Shown piece after piece: positions 18,513-27,574 of a stretch of 64,000 nucleotides of DNA (within the stretch, counting starts at the first letter, position 1; every line of letters starts with the position of its first letter). The translations under genes and the position numbers were made by a program. The notes beneath the pieces are model-generated. The model ran no database searches, was not told the DNA's origin, and worked only from the letters and a program-made list of their open reading frames with translations. Source of the DNA: Qipengyuania_C sp046254955 (GTDB taxonomy: Bacteria; Pseudomonadota; Alphaproteobacteria; Sphingomonadales; Sphingomonadaceae); assembly GCF_046254955.1 (NCBI RefSeq), contig NZ_JBJXRG010000001.1, forward strand, positions 1,785,583-1,849,582, given 5' to 3'.

Positions 18513-19391
18513 TTATTCAGCCGGGAGAAGGGCGTCTTCAAATTCGCCTTCGTAAAGCCCAATCAACTCGCGATCGTCGTGATCCCACGGGTGGAAACAG
18601 GGCTTGAAATAGGCCAGCCACGCCGGGAAGATGCGGCGCACGATCCCGGGCTTGATCGCGAGATACTTGAACAGGCCCCATTTTGCTTTCCAGCCGGTGA
18701 TGCCGTCCTGTTCGAGCAGGTTGAGCGAATCGATCCAGCGGTTCTTGAAGAAGCGAGCCGTGACCGAGATCATCACCAGGCTGCGCACTTTCCAGGCCTT
18801 CCATCGTGACCAGTCGCGCGTCGCATGGTTCCAGGTGTCGTAGGCCACACCCTTGTGCTCGATCTCTTCGGCCGAGTGCCAGCGCCACATCGCGCGCACC
18901 TCGGGATCGGCATTCTCGAAATGTGCTGGGTTCGCAAGGAACTCTGCCGCCATCATCGCTGTGTAATGTTCGAGCGCCATGGTCACGGCGAGATTGGCGA
19001 TTGCCGGGCGATCCTTGGTCAGGGCCAGCATCTCAGCAACGCGCTGGTCGATCGCCTTGATGTCATAGCCATGATCTTCGGCAAGGCGATTGAACGCGAT
19101 ATGTTCGCGTGTGTGGTTGATTTCCTGCTTCACGAAAGCGCGAATTTCGGCTTCGAGCTTGGGATCGGCGCCTTCACGGTGCGCCTTCACTGCTTCGATG
19201 AAGAAGGCTTCGCCGCGCGGGAATGTGGCGGAGAGGGCATTATGCCAGGCGGTGCCGAATGGCTCACCCGCCCACCAGCGCTTGGGGGTGCTGTCACGGT
19301 TGAAGCGCTCGTCACGGATTGTGATGGTGAGATCTTCTGGAGTGGGGGCGGTGCGGGCGGCGGTCTTGTCGAGTGAGGAGAGGGCGTTCAC
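18513..19391 (-). CDS. Predicted metal-dependent hydrolase (ferritin-like, DUF2248/PF10118 type)
   Basis: The 292-residue protein is helical, with metal-ligand-like motifs spaced as in the Metal_hydrol family: KQEINHTREHIAFN (E, H, H) in the first half, and ALEHYTAMMA plus WHSAEEIEHKGVAYD (E, H, E, H) in the second. These suggest a diiron site. The start is GTG at 19391 with GGAG seven bases upstream. A TetR-family gene is divergent, and a seven-base inverted repeat lies about 30 bases upstream of this start. The substrate is unknown. Confidence 0.82.
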   Translation of the reverse strand: MNALSSLDKTAARTAPTPEDLTITIRDERFNRDSTPKRWWAGEPFGTAWHNALSATFPRGEAFFIEAVKAHREGADPKLEAEIRAFVKQEINHTREHIAFNRLAEDHGYDIKAIDQRVAEMLALTKDRPAIANLAVTMALEHYTAMMAAEFLANPAHFENADPEVRAMWRWHSAEEIEHKGVAYDTWNHATRDWSRWKAWKVRSLVMISVTARFFKNRWIDSLNLLEQDGITGWKAKWGLFKYLAIKPGIVRRIFPAWLAYFKPCFHPWDHDDRELIGLYEGEFEDALLPAE

Positions 19392-19421
19392 GTCTGGCTC
19401 CAGGAAATGGTCGGGGATTTA

Positions 19422-19463
19422 ACTTACATCAGTGTAAGTAAATATTACTAACATTTATGTCAA
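19422..19463 (-). promoter_or_regulatory. Promoter with overlapping TetR-type operator
   Basis: On the minus strand TTGACA (19463-19458) is a perfect -35 element. A -10 region would fall at about 19440-19435, which overlaps the inverted repeat ACTTACA-TCAG-TGTAAGT (19422-19439). This dyad lies 30 bases before the hydrolase start and 80 bases before the divergent TetR gene. Repressor binding there would block the hydrolase promoter. The overlap is seen; the repression is inferred. Confidence 0.6.
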
Positions 19464-19518
19464 TAAGAGTTTTCAACATGACTTCGCAAAGCTGCGCCAA
19501 TGGGTTAACGCTGCCGCC

Positions 19519-20124
19519 ATGGCCACACGCAAACGCTTGTCTCCCGAAGAATCGCGCACGGCAGCGCTCGAAGCGGCGCGCGGACTGTTGATAGAAGCCG
19601 GGCCGCAGGCCGTGACTTTGAAAGCTGTGGCAGGCCGGATCGGCCGCACGCATGCCAATTTGCTGCACCATTTCGGTTCGGCGGCTGAGCTGCAGCGGGC
19701 TCTGGCGGCGCACCTCGCCCAGACCGTCTGCGAGAGCGTCGCAGAAGCAGTGCGCGCAAGCCGGGCTGGTCTCGGTTCACCGCGTGAAATTGTCGACATT
19801 GCATTCGATGCCTTCGAACGTGAAGGCGGCGGTGCGCTGGTCAGCTGGATGCTGGCGACGGGCCATGAGGATGCGATTGAGCCTTTTGTTGAGACGATTC
19901 ACTCAATGGTCGACGATCTCAATCCCGAGGAAGAGGGGCACGAAGATGCAATGGCCGCGCACCGGGTGACGCACACGGTGGTGCTCCTTGCGCTGGGTCA
20001 GTCTCTGATGGGCAGCCCGCTGGCGAAATCCCTCCAACTGCCTGAGGAAACCGCCCGCGAAGTGGCCGAAAAGTTCATCGTTGAGGACCTGATTGGTCGC
20101 CACGAAGGCGTCGAGCAGGCCTAA
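19519..20124 (+). CDS. TetR-family transcriptional regulator
   Basis: The 201-residue protein begins with a TetR DNA-binding domain (GPQAVTLKAVAGRIGRTHANLLHHFGS; residues about 30-55), followed by a helical ligand-binding domain of unknown specificity. It is divergent from the metal-dependent hydrolase, the usual arrangement of a TetR protein and its target. Its stop overlaps the ygfZ stop by two bases. Confidence 0.88.
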   Translation: MATRKRLSPEESRTAALEAARGLLIEAGPQAVTLKAVAGRIGRTHANLLHHFGSAAELQRALAAHLAQTVCESVAEAVRASRAGLGSPREIVDIAFDAFEREGGGALVSWMLATGHEDAIEPFVETIHSMVDDLNPEEEGHEDAMAAHRVTHTVVLLALGQSLMGSPLAKSLQLPEETAREVAEKFIVEDLIGRHEGVEQA

Positions 20125-20849
20125 GTCGACTTGAGGCGAAGCCAGACGGGCAGCAGTTCTGGCGCAATATCGTCCATCCGCAAGTGATCGACCGCCAACC
20201 CTAGTTCATCGTATGCGACCTTCCGGCGTTGCTCGTCTGACCGTTCCAGCGGAACGACCACCAGGCGCCGGTTGACCTTCTGGCGCCAGTTCATCCGCGC
20301 GGTGTTCTCTTGCCCGATATAGCAACCCTTTTCGAAACTTACGCCATTCAGCTCGTGCGCATTGGTTTCGAGCCAAAGGACGTCTCCCAGTTCCCTCTGT
20401 CCTTCTGGCACACCGAGTGAAAGGCGATGCGCGCGCCACGCCTTGTCCGCCGGCTCGTCGGTATCGGATATCGGTGCGATCCAGCGATACCCGAGGGCAG
20501 CGAGGCGCGGATCGGACGACCCGCCTTCGATCGGATCGTTGCTCCAGCGGACAGCCAAGCTCTCATCCAAAGCGATATCGATCTGTCGCCGTAGGCGGTA
20601 AAGCGACAACCGCTTCACCAAATCACCAGCGACGGCGGTTTCGCAATCGAGCAATAGGTCCTTGCCGTCGCGCCATACGAGGAAATCGAACAGCGTCTTG
20701 CCCTGTGGGCTCAACAATGCGGCATAGGTAGGCAATTCTTTCGATACGTCATTCGTCACCAGGCCCTGCAGGAACTCGGCGGCATTCTCGGAACTGTCAC
20801 GCGGTGAAACGCGGACAACCTTGCGATCGAACAGGAGTGTTGCGGTCAT
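20121..20849 (-). CDS. ygfZ: Folate-binding protein YgfZ (Fe-S protein repair)
   Basis: YgfZ proteins bind folate and help maintain or rebuild [4Fe-4S] clusters in some enzymes. The 242-residue protein contains the hallmark KGCYIGQENTARM, with the conserved cysteine. The start at 20849 (MTATLLFDR) gives the normal family length; the long in-frame extension upstream runs over the divergent patatin gene and is rejected. Only 37 bases separate it from that gene. Confidence 0.93.
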   Translation of the reverse strand: MTATLLFDRKVVRVSPRDSSENAAEFLQGLVTNDVSKELPTYAALLSPQGKTLFDFLVWRDGKDLLLDCETAVAGDLVKRLSLYRLRRQIDIALDESLAVRWSNDPIEGGSSDPRLAALGYRWIAPISDTDEPADKAWRAHRLSLGVPEGQRELGDVLWLETNAHELNGVSFEKGCYIGQENTARMNWRQKVNRRLVVVPLERSDEQRRKVAYDELGLAVDHLRMDDIAPELLPVWLRLKST

Positions 20850-20886
20850 AGGTGAAACATAAGGTGCCTTTGCGCATTGGGAAGAG

Positions 20887-21714
20887 ATGGCGGATGGATT
20901 CGAACAACTTGTATTTTCTGGCGGCGGCATCCGTTGCTTTTGGCACGGAGGTTTTATGGCCGAAGTTGGGCAACAGCTCGATTTGGTGCCCAGCCGCGTC
21001 AGCGGTGTCTCGGGCGGTGCTTTAAGCGCTGCGGCGTGGATCGGGGGTTGCGAAGACGATCTCAGGGTGTTGATGAAGGACGCGTTCGCAATGAACAGCT
21101 CCAACGTAGAACGCGAAGCCAGCAATTTTACTCCTCATCAAGAGCTGTATCGGGCGGTCGTTGAGAGCACGCTCGACAATGTCTCCCTCGAACGTATTGC
21201 AGAAGGACCGCAATACGAAATCAGCCTGGCGATACCCCTGAGCGGGCTTCCGGCCTGGGTCAGCACGGTTATCTTTGGCTTTCTCTACAAGCTCGACGAG
21301 CATGTCCGCTCGACACCACACCTTGTCCTGACGCGCCGGCTCGGGCTCAAAGCAATAAGAGTTGATGCCCGTCAGGCAGCGCGTGAAAACCAGTTGATCG
21401 ACCTAATCTGTGCCGCTGCAACAATTCCACCGATTTTCGACGTTCCGCGCTGGGACGGCAAGCGAGTGATTGATGGCGGCATGTTCGACAAGGCGCCAAT
21501 TCCCAGTACGGATAGCGGGCGCACATTGGTGTTGATGACGAGCCGCTATCGTAATCTTCCCAGGGCTATAGACGACCGCGAATATGTTCAGCCACGCAGC
21601 GAAGTCGCGGCCAGCAAGATCGACTTTAGGAATCCTGAAGATGTTGACGATACCTGGAAGCAGGGCGCGCGCGACGGCGAAGCGTGGCTTGTCCAGCGGC
21701 AGAAAAGCTCGTGA
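20887..21714 (+). CDS. Patatin-like phospholipase
   Basis: The 275-residue protein has the patatin catalytic parts: the oxyanion loop SGGGIRC near residue 12, the nucleophile elbow GVSGG (Ser about 39), and the dyad aspartate in VIDGGMFDKAP. The motif set predicts a lipid acyl hydrolase acting from the cytoplasm, as no signal peptide is seen. It is divergent from ygfZ; pyrC follows on the same strand after 53 bases. Confidence 0.9.
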   Translation: MADGFEQLVFSGGGIRCFWHGGFMAEVGQQLDLVPSRVSGVSGGALSAAAWIGGCEDDLRVLMKDAFAMNSSNVEREASNFTPHQELYRAVVESTLDNVSLERIAEGPQYEISLAIPLSGLPAWVSTVIFGFLYKLDEHVRSTPHLVLTRRLGLKAIRVDARQAARENQLIDLICAAATIPPIFDVPRWDGKRVIDGGMFDKAPIPSTDSGRTLVLMTSRYRNLPRAIDDREYVQPRSEVAASKIDFRNPEDVDDTWKQGARDGEAWLVQRQKSS

Positions 21715-21767
21715 TAGGCGCGGCCTTGGGGCTGTAATCCCCCGCGCGAGCAAGCTAGAAGCGCTGC

Positions 21768-22820
21768 ATGAAATCTGCTCCGCAAACTGGCGTGCTAACC
21801 ATCCGCCGCCCCGACGACTGGCATGTCCACTTGCGCGATGGCGCGGTGATGGAAGGGGTGGTTGGCTACACGGCGCGCCAATTTGCCCGCGCCATCGTGA
21901 TGCCCAACCTTTCTCCGCCAGTGACGACAACGGCTTTGGCAGCTCAGTATCGCGAGCGTATTCTCGGCGCTGTGCCCAAGGGGAGGGGCTTTACGCCGCT
22001 GATGACGGCATATCTCACTGACAGCACTGATGCGGAGGATCTCGTGCGCGGCCACGCCGAAGGCGTGCTGACCGCCGCCAAACTCTATCCTGCCAATGCG
22101 ACAACCAATTCCGCCCATGGCGTTACCGATATTCGCAAGCTTGAGCCCATCTTCGAGCGCATGGCCGAGATCGGCATGCCGCTACTCGTGCATGGCGAAG
22201 TCACCGAAGATCACATCGACGTGTTCGATCGCGAGGCTGAGTTTATCGAGCGTATCCTCGCTCCACTCGTCGAGCGGCGGCCCGGTCTCAAGGTTGTTTT
22301 CGAGCATATCACGACGTCTCAAGCGGTTGAATTCGTTAACTCCACAAACGAAAATGTCGCTGCAACAATCACGCCGCAGCACTTGCATATTAACCGCAAT
22401 GCCATGCTCGTTGGCGGCATCAGGCCGCATGCTTATTGCCTCCCCGTTGCCAAGCGCGAACAGCACCGCCTGGCTCTTCGCGATGCGGCGACCTCTGGCT
22501 CGGCGAAGTACTTTCTCGGTACCGACAGCGCGCCGCATGCGCGCGAGGACAAGGAATCAGCCTGCGGCTGCGCGGGAATTTTCAACGCACCTTTCGCTAT
22601 CGAATCCTATGCAGCCGTGTTTGAAGAGGAAGGCGCGCTCGACAAGTTTGAGGCCTTTGCCTCGATCAACGGACCGCGATTTTATGGCCTGCCCGTGAAC
22701 GAGGAAAAGATCACGCTCGAAAAAATTCAGCATGAAGTTTGCGGCGAGGTCGACGCCAATGGCACGGCCATCGTACCTTTCCATGCGGGCGAAACGCTCG
22801 GCTGGCGGCTGGCCGGTTAG
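21768..22820 (+). CDS. pyrC: Dihydroorotase
   Basis: PyrC closes carbamoyl-aspartate to dihydroorotate. The 350-residue protein is of the class II (E. coli) type. RPDDWHVHLRDG carries the two zinc-binding histidines, and LLVHGEVTEDHIDVFDRE and FEHITTSQAVEF hold further ligands. FLGTDSAPHAREDKE contains the catalytic aspartate. Zinc-binding residues lie at the expected places. It overlaps the convergent rarD gene by four bases. Confidence 0.97.
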   Translation: MKSAPQTGVLTIRRPDDWHVHLRDGAVMEGVVGYTARQFARAIVMPNLSPPVTTTALAAQYRERILGAVPKGRGFTPLMTAYLTDSTDAEDLVRGHAEGVLTAAKLYPANATTNSAHGVTDIRKLEPIFERMAEIGMPLLVHGEVTEDHIDVFDREAEFIERILAPLVERRPGLKVVFEHITTSQAVEFVNSTNENVAATITPQHLHINRNAMLVGGIRPHAYCLPVAKREQHRLALRDAATSGSAKYFLGTDSAPHAREDKESACGCAGIFNAPFAIESYAAVFEEEGALDKFEAFASINGPRFYGLPVNEEKITLEKIQHEVCGEVDANGTAIVPFHAGETLGWRLAG

Positions 22821-23710
22821 GCTACGCGGCTGCGTGCAAACAAGTCGCTGATGAATAGCGCGATCGCGATCCAGATCAGGATGAAACTACCGAGTTGTGC
22901 CGGCTGAAGCTCCTGTTTGAAAACCGTCAGGCCCAGGATGAAAACGATTGTCGGGGCAAGGAACTGGATGAAACCGATCACCGAGTAGTCCATTCGCCGC
23001 GCCGCGATTGCGAAAAGAAGCAGTGGAAACGCTGTGACGACGCCTCCGATTACGATCAGGAAGCTCAGCTCCATATCCTTTCCGAAAGACGAGCCTTGCG
23101 GCTGGCGCGCGTACCACCACACAATAGCCAGCGATATGGGGGTGAGAAGCACCGATTCGACGGTGAGTCCTGGCAGAGATCCCACGGAAACCTGTTTTCT
23201 CAAAAGGCCGTAGAGGCCGAATGTGATGGCCAAACTCAGGCTCATCCACAGACTAGTCAGCGCACCGCCCAGCAAAAGTGCAACCCCTGCTGCCGCCACC
23301 GATACCGCTAGCCATTGGCGCCGCGTCAATGTCTCTCCTAGCAGCCACGTGCCAAGCAAAACATTCAGAAGCGGATTCAGATAATAACCGATGCTGGCGG
23401 CGTAGACATGCCCGCTCTGGATTGCCCAGATATAGATGAACCAGTTCAATCCTATCAACGAAGCGCTGGCGACGAGAGTGACAAGCGCTTTGCCATCGGT
23501 GAATGCAAAGCGGATTTCCGACCATTGCCGGCGCAACGCGACGATGAGGAAACAGAACGGTACAGTCCACAGGATGCGCCATCCTACGAATTCGAAAGGC
23601 GGGACCTCGCTAACCAGAATCAGGTATAGCGGAAGGAAGCCCCAGATGAGGTAGGCTCCGAGCGCGTGTGGCAACCCTGATGGCGCAGAATCAGGACATT
23701 GCTCACTCAT
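22817..23710 (-). CDS. rarD: EamA-family transporter RarD
   Basis: The 297-residue protein has ten predicted membrane helices and the start of RarD proteins, GLPHALGAYLIWGFLPLYLILVSEVPP (shown by key residues GAYLIWGF and PLY). RarD belongs to the drug/metabolite transporter superfamily; the native substrate is uncertain. The start at 23710 has no strong Shine-Dalgarno sequence, but its length fits the family. Confidence 0.9.
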   Translation of the reverse strand: MSEQCPDSAPSGLPHALGAYLIWGFLPLYLILVSEVPPFEFVGWRILWTVPFCFLIVALRRQWSEIRFAFTDGKALVTLVASASLIGLNWFIYIWAIQSGHVYAASIGYYLNPLLNVLLGTWLLGETLTRRQWLAVSVAAAGVALLLGGALTSLWMSLSLAITFGLYGLLRKQVSVGSLPGLTVESVLLTPISLAIVWWYARQPQGSSFGKDMELSFLIVIGGVVTAFPLLLFAIAARRMDYSVIGFIQFLAPTIVFILGLTVFKQELQPAQLGSFILIWIAIALFISDLFARSRVA

Positions 23711-23810
23711 TGATCGGCCTTAGGAAGCGTGCTTGGCGACGGCAAGAAATCGTTTCGTCGCGGCCATGCCATCGGTTCGTCGCAACTTTCAATTGCTGCA
23801 CAGCGTGTTG

Positions 23811-23850
23811 CGATTTGTTCAGGAAAACATCTCTAATTGTGAACAAATCG
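23811..23850. repeat. Perfect 11-base inverted repeat upstream of glycine-zipper gene
   Basis: CGATTTGTTCA (23811-23821) and TGAACAAATCG (23840-23850) are perfect inverted copies with an 18-base spacer. The pair lies 47 bases before the ATG at 23897 and 100 bases from the rarD start. It could be an operator or a leader hairpin. Confidence 0.75.
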
Positions 23851-23896
23851 AAGCGGGCGAATCATTCCTCCGCTTTGTGAATCAAGGAATTCGATA

Positions 23897-24379
23897 ATGA
23901 CCGGTCCATCTCTGAAAAGCGCAGCCTTCGCATTTGCGGCCCCGGTACTGGCATTGGCTGTGCCGATCACCGCACAAGCGGCGGTACCTTCCCACGCGGT
24001 GGCGTCAGCGCAAGCCGAGGTTGCAACACATCGAGCCGAGCAGGTCTTGCAGCATCACAAGCGCAAGCACTGGAAACGCGGCAAGGCCTACGGCCACCGT
24101 CATCATGATCGCTACTCCGATGGCCGCAATTATCGCCGCGCCTACTACGATGAGCCGGTCTATCGCGACACGCGCGTGTGGCGCGGTGATGATGGTCGCT
24201 ATTACTGTCGCCGGAAAGACGGCACTACCGGTCTACTCATCGGTGCAGCGGTTGGCGGTCTGATCGGTCATGAAGTTGCCGGCCGCAATGGTGACCGCAC
24301 GCTTGGCGCCATACTTGGCGCCGCAGGCGGCGCAATCCTGGGTCGTTCGATTGATCGCAGCAATTCACGCTGCCGCTAA
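23897..24379 (+). CDS. Glycine-zipper 2TM-type surface protein
   Basis: The 160-residue protein has a signal peptide ending at about AQAA, a basic Tyr/Arg/His-rich middle, and a C-terminal glycine zipper (TTGLLIGAAVGGLIGHEVAGRNGDRTLGAILGAAGGAILG shown by its repeated GxxxG pattern). It resembles the outer-membrane SlyB/17 kDa-antigen group, with a longer basic linker. AAGGA lies eight bases before the start. The function is unknown. Confidence 0.82.
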   Translation: MTGPSLKSAAFAFAAPVLALAVPITAQAAVPSHAVASAQAEVATHRAEQVLQHHKRKHWKRGKAYGHRHHDRYSDGRNYRRAYYDEPVYRDTRVWRGDDGRYYCRRKDGTTGLLIGAAVGGLIGHEVAGRNGDRTLGAILGAAGGAILGRSIDRSNSRCR

Positions 24380-24447
24380 ACTGAAAAATCTCTAGAGCTT
24401 CGGCCGCGCCCACCCGTGGTCGTAAGCGCAGCTTCCACCGGGCTGCG

Positions 24448-24487
24448 GAAGGCGTCCCTTGCTTCATCTGGAGTAGGGGGCGCCTTC
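24448..24487. terminator. Hairpin between convergent genes
   Basis: GAAGGCG (24448-24454) pairs with CGCCTTC (24481-24487), extended inward by T-G and C-G pairs to about 13 base pairs. It lies between the stop of the glycine-zipper gene and the astD stop. It probably ends transcription from both sides; the plus-strand tail CAACTTT is weak. Confidence 0.6.
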
Positions 24488-24507
24488 AACTTTAGGTGGC
24501 GCGACGA

Positions 24508-25992
24508 TTACTCGCTGAAGCCCACGCCGAGCGAGGCGCGCGGTGACGTCATTTCTGTGCTTGCCACCGGATAGGCGCAGTAATCTGCTGCGTAATAGGC
24601 CGCGGGGCGATGGTTGCCAGATAGACCGATGCCTCCGAAGGGTTGTGCGGAAGAAGCGCCGTTGGTCGGCCGGTTCCAGTTGACGATACCAGCACGGGCG
24701 GCGGCCCAAAACTTTTCGAAGTCTTCTGGCTGGCCACCAATCAGCGATGTTGAAAGCCCGAATCGTGTGTTGTTTGCTTCAGCAATGGCGGCATCGAAAT
24801 CCGGGACTTTGATGACCTGCAGAAGCGGGCCGAAAAGCTCGATGTCGGGCCGTTCTTCCAGATCGGTAGTGTCGATGATGCCAGGGCTCAAAAACGGTAA
24901 GTTATCGTGCGGCCGCGTCATATGCTTTATTGCCTTACCTCCGCGGGAAAGCAGCGCAAGGAAGCTTTCCATCAGCAATTCTGCAGTCTGGTTATCGATC
25001 ACCGGACCCATGAACGGCTGCGTTTCGGCGAAGGGCTCGTCGACGATGATGCGATCAGCCAGCTTCTTTACCGCCTCGACAATCTCGTCGTACATCTCTT
25101 CGACGATGATCAACCTTCGTGCAGCCGTGCAGCGTTGCCCGGCAGTCGTGAAAGCGGACTGGATGATCGTAATCGCGGCGTCTTCGACCTTGGGCGTCTT
25201 TATCACCACGATCGGATTGTTGCCGCCCATTTCTAGCGCAACAATCTTGCCCGGATTGCTGGCGAGCTTGCGATTGATCGCAATTCCTGCACGGGCAGAT
25301 CCGGTAAACAGCACGCCGTCGATATCGTCATGCGCGACCAGCGCCTTGCCTTCTTCGGGGCCGCCGACGAGGACCTGGACCACTCCTTCCGGGATCCCGG
25401 CCTCGTGCATGCAAGCCACCAGGAATACGCCTGTTGCGGGAGTCTTTTCGCTTGGTTTGAAGACCACTGTATTGCCCGCGATCAGCGCCGGGACGATGTG
25501 ACCGTTGGGCAGGTGTGCAGGGAAGTTATATGGTCCAAGCACAGCCAGTACACCGTGTGGCTTGTGGCGCACGGCGGCGGTGCCCTGGAGCGCGCTGTCG
25601 AGCTTTTTCATGCCCGTCCGCTCGGCATAAGCCTGGATCGAGATTTCGACCTTGGCAATCACCGCTTCGACTTCGGTGGAGGCTTCCCAGCGTGGCTTGC
25701 CTGTTTCTCGCGCGATCAGTTCGGCAAATGCGTCGGCCTGCTTGCGTACCACATTGGCGAAACGCCGCAGCAGTTCCATGCGCACGGCAAGAGGTTCCGC
25801 CGCCCATGCAAACCAGGCTTCCCGTGCGGTGCCGACAGCAATATCGACATCACCGGCTTCGCCGCGCCAGACCTCGTCTCCGGTAGCCGGTTCAAGAGAG
25901 ACGATCATGTTCGCCTGCACATCCTCACGCGCCTCATTAGGCGCATTCTCAGACGTGTCTTCAGTTGGTGTTTCGCCGTCGGATTGTGCCAT
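24508..25992 (-). CDS. astD: Succinylglutamate-semialdehyde dehydrogenase-like
   Basis: AstD oxidises N-succinylglutamate semialdehyde in the AST arginine-degradation pathway. The 494-residue aldehyde dehydrogenase has the catalytic Glu in ALEMGGNNPIVV and the catalytic Cys in SAFTTAGQRCTAARR. LGPYNFPAHLPNGHIVPAL is typical of AstD. The N-terminus from 25992 carries an extra about 28 acidic residues before NMIVSLEPATGDEVW. Other ast genes are not next to it, so it may sit alone, and a related aldehyde activity is possible. The start at 25992 has AAGAGA upstream. Confidence 0.88.
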   Translation of the reverse strand: MAQSDGETPTEDTSENAPNEAREDVQANMIVSLEPATGDEVWRGEAGDVDIAVGTAREAWFAWAAEPLAVRMELLRRFANVVRKQADAFAELIARETGKPRWEASTEVEAVIAKVEISIQAYAERTGMKKLDSALQGTAAVRHKPHGVLAVLGPYNFPAHLPNGHIVPALIAGNTVVFKPSEKTPATGVFLVACMHEAGIPEGVVQVLVGGPEEGKALVAHDDIDGVLFTGSARAGIAINRKLASNPGKIVALEMGGNNPIVVIKTPKVEDAAITIIQSAFTTAGQRCTAARRLIIVEEMYDEIVEAVKKLADRIIVDEPFAETQPFMGPVIDNQTAELLMESFLALLSRGGKAIKHMTRPHDNLPFLSPGIIDTTDLEERPDIELFGPLLQVIKVPDFDAAIAEANNTRFGLSTSLIGGQPEDFEKFWAAARAGIVNWNRPTNGASSAQPFGGIGLSGNHRPAAYYAADYCAYPVASTEMTSPRASLGVGFSE

Positions 25993-26087
25993 GTCTATCT
26001 CTTGGTTTCGGCCCTTGCCATAGCCGCGCGCGCTTTCCAAATCCAAAGCAGCAAAGTCGGTGGAATGCGATTAGAATACGGGAGATA

Positions 26088-27497
26088 CTACGTAGATTGG
26101 GTTAGATGTCCGCCGGGAGCGGGCGGATTACCCAAGGCTGCGCCCAAACGCCGTATCGCGCTGACCTTATCATCCAGCGGTTGCCAATCATCGCGCTGGT
26201 CAATCGCGGACCACAGAGCTTCGACTTCATCGACCAACATCGATTGGACTGCCTCTTCTTGCCAATATCGATTTGGCTCCTCGATTGGCGCGTAGCCGCC
26301 GAGGGCCTCGGCGAACTCGCCTTGTGCTCCGCGGCCATAGCGATGGCGGTGGAAAAATTGGTCGGGCTGGGCCTTGCTTTCGCGCATCGTTTTCTCGGCA
26401 GCCGACACCAATTGCGCATCTTTCTCTTCGCCGCGGGACGACAAACCCATGCGCCAGCACCATCGCCGTCCGATGGCTGCCATGTAGAGCGGGCCAAATC
26501 GCTCCATCGCTTCAAGCAGGGGCGGTGCATCGGCCAGAAGCCGCAACGCTACCGCGAATTGGCCGCAATTCCAATGCAAGGCCTCAGGTTGGCGCCCAAA
26601 AGCGTAGAGACCGGTTTGGTCGAAATAGGCTGCGGTAAAACCCGAATCCCAAGCCGGTAGCCAGCGCCATGGCCCGTAATCGAAGCTTTCGCCGGTGATA
26701 TTCATATTGTCAGTGTTGAGTACGCCATGGACAAAGCCGGCGACCATCCAGCTGGCTGCAAGATCGGCAAGCCGCTCGACCACCTGGTGCATCAGTATCA
26801 CGGCGGGCTCGTCACCCGCAGTGGCACCTTCGGGAGCAGCAGGGCCGGGGAACTGCGTGAGGCAGTAATCCACCAGCTGCTCCATGTGATCGCGCTCTTC
26901 CAGAGCCAGCAATCGCTGGAAGGTGCCGATCCGGATATGCCCGTGGCTGAGGCGGGTCATCACTGCCGAGCGGGTCGGTGAGGGCTCGTCATTGCGCCAC
27001 AGCTCTTCGCCGGTCTCGACAATCGAGAAGGTCTTGCTGGTATAGACACCCAGCGCTTCGAGCATTTCGGTGGCCAGGATCTCGCGCACTCCGCCCTTGA
27101 GTGTCAGGCGTCCATCTGCGGTGCGGCTATAGGGCGTGGTTCCCGATCCCTTGGTGCCCAGATCCAACAATCTGCCATCACCATCGCGCAGCTGCGCAAA
27201 CAAGAATCCCCGTCCGTCGCCGATTTCCGGGTTGTAAGTCCGAAACTGATGCCCGTGATACCGTAGCGCCAGCGGCTGAGGAAGGTTATCATCGAGGGGC
27301 ACGAAGCGACTGAAGTGCTTGGCCCAGTCTTCGTCGGAAAGATTGCCCATGCCAACCGCCTTGTCCCAGCGACTATTGCGGTACCGGATTTCGGTCTTCG
27401 GAAAATCGGCTGGCGCGACAGCATCGCCCAACCAGTCTGACAGGCTGAGGATTTGCGGATCGGGCCGGTAAACGGCGGCTTGCGGTTCGGCGCGCAT
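26088..27497 (-). CDS. selO: Protein adenylyltransferase SelO (YdiU/UPF0061)
   Basis: SelO is a kinase-fold pseudokinase that transfers AMP to hydroxyl groups of proteins. The 469-residue protein contains the signature LDLGTKGSGTTPYSRTADGRLTLKGGVRE (shown by GSGTTPYSR and KGGVRE), ALRYHGHQF, and VHGVLNTDNMNITGESFDYGP with the D/N metal ligands. The size is normal for the bacterial form. It lies upstream of astD on the same strand. Confidence 0.95.
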   Translation of the reverse strand: MRAEPQAAVYRPDPQILSLSDWLGDAVAPADFPKTEIRYRNSRWDKAVGMGNLSDEDWAKHFSRFVPLDDNLPQPLALRYHGHQFRTYNPEIGDGRGFLFAQLRDGDGRLLDLGTKGSGTTPYSRTADGRLTLKGGVREILATEMLEALGVYTSKTFSIVETGEELWRNDEPSPTRSAVMTRLSHGHIRIGTFQRLLALEERDHMEQLVDYCLTQFPGPAAPEGATAGDEPAVILMHQVVERLADLAASWMVAGFVHGVLNTDNMNITGESFDYGPWRWLPAWDSGFTAAYFDQTGLYAFGRQPEALHWNCGQFAVALRLLADAPPLLEAMERFGPLYMAAIGRRWCWRMGLSSRGEEKDAQLVSAAEKTMRESKAQPDQFFHRHRYGRGAQGEFAEALGGYAPIEEPNRYWQEEAVQSMLVDEVEALWSAIDQRDDWQPLDDKVSAIRRLGAALGNPPAPGGHLTQST

Positions 27498-27574
27498 CTG
27501 GCGATAGTGGGGATACGCGGATCGCTTGGCAACCGCGCATCTCTCACTGGCAATCGACAGGATCGACTCGTTTC

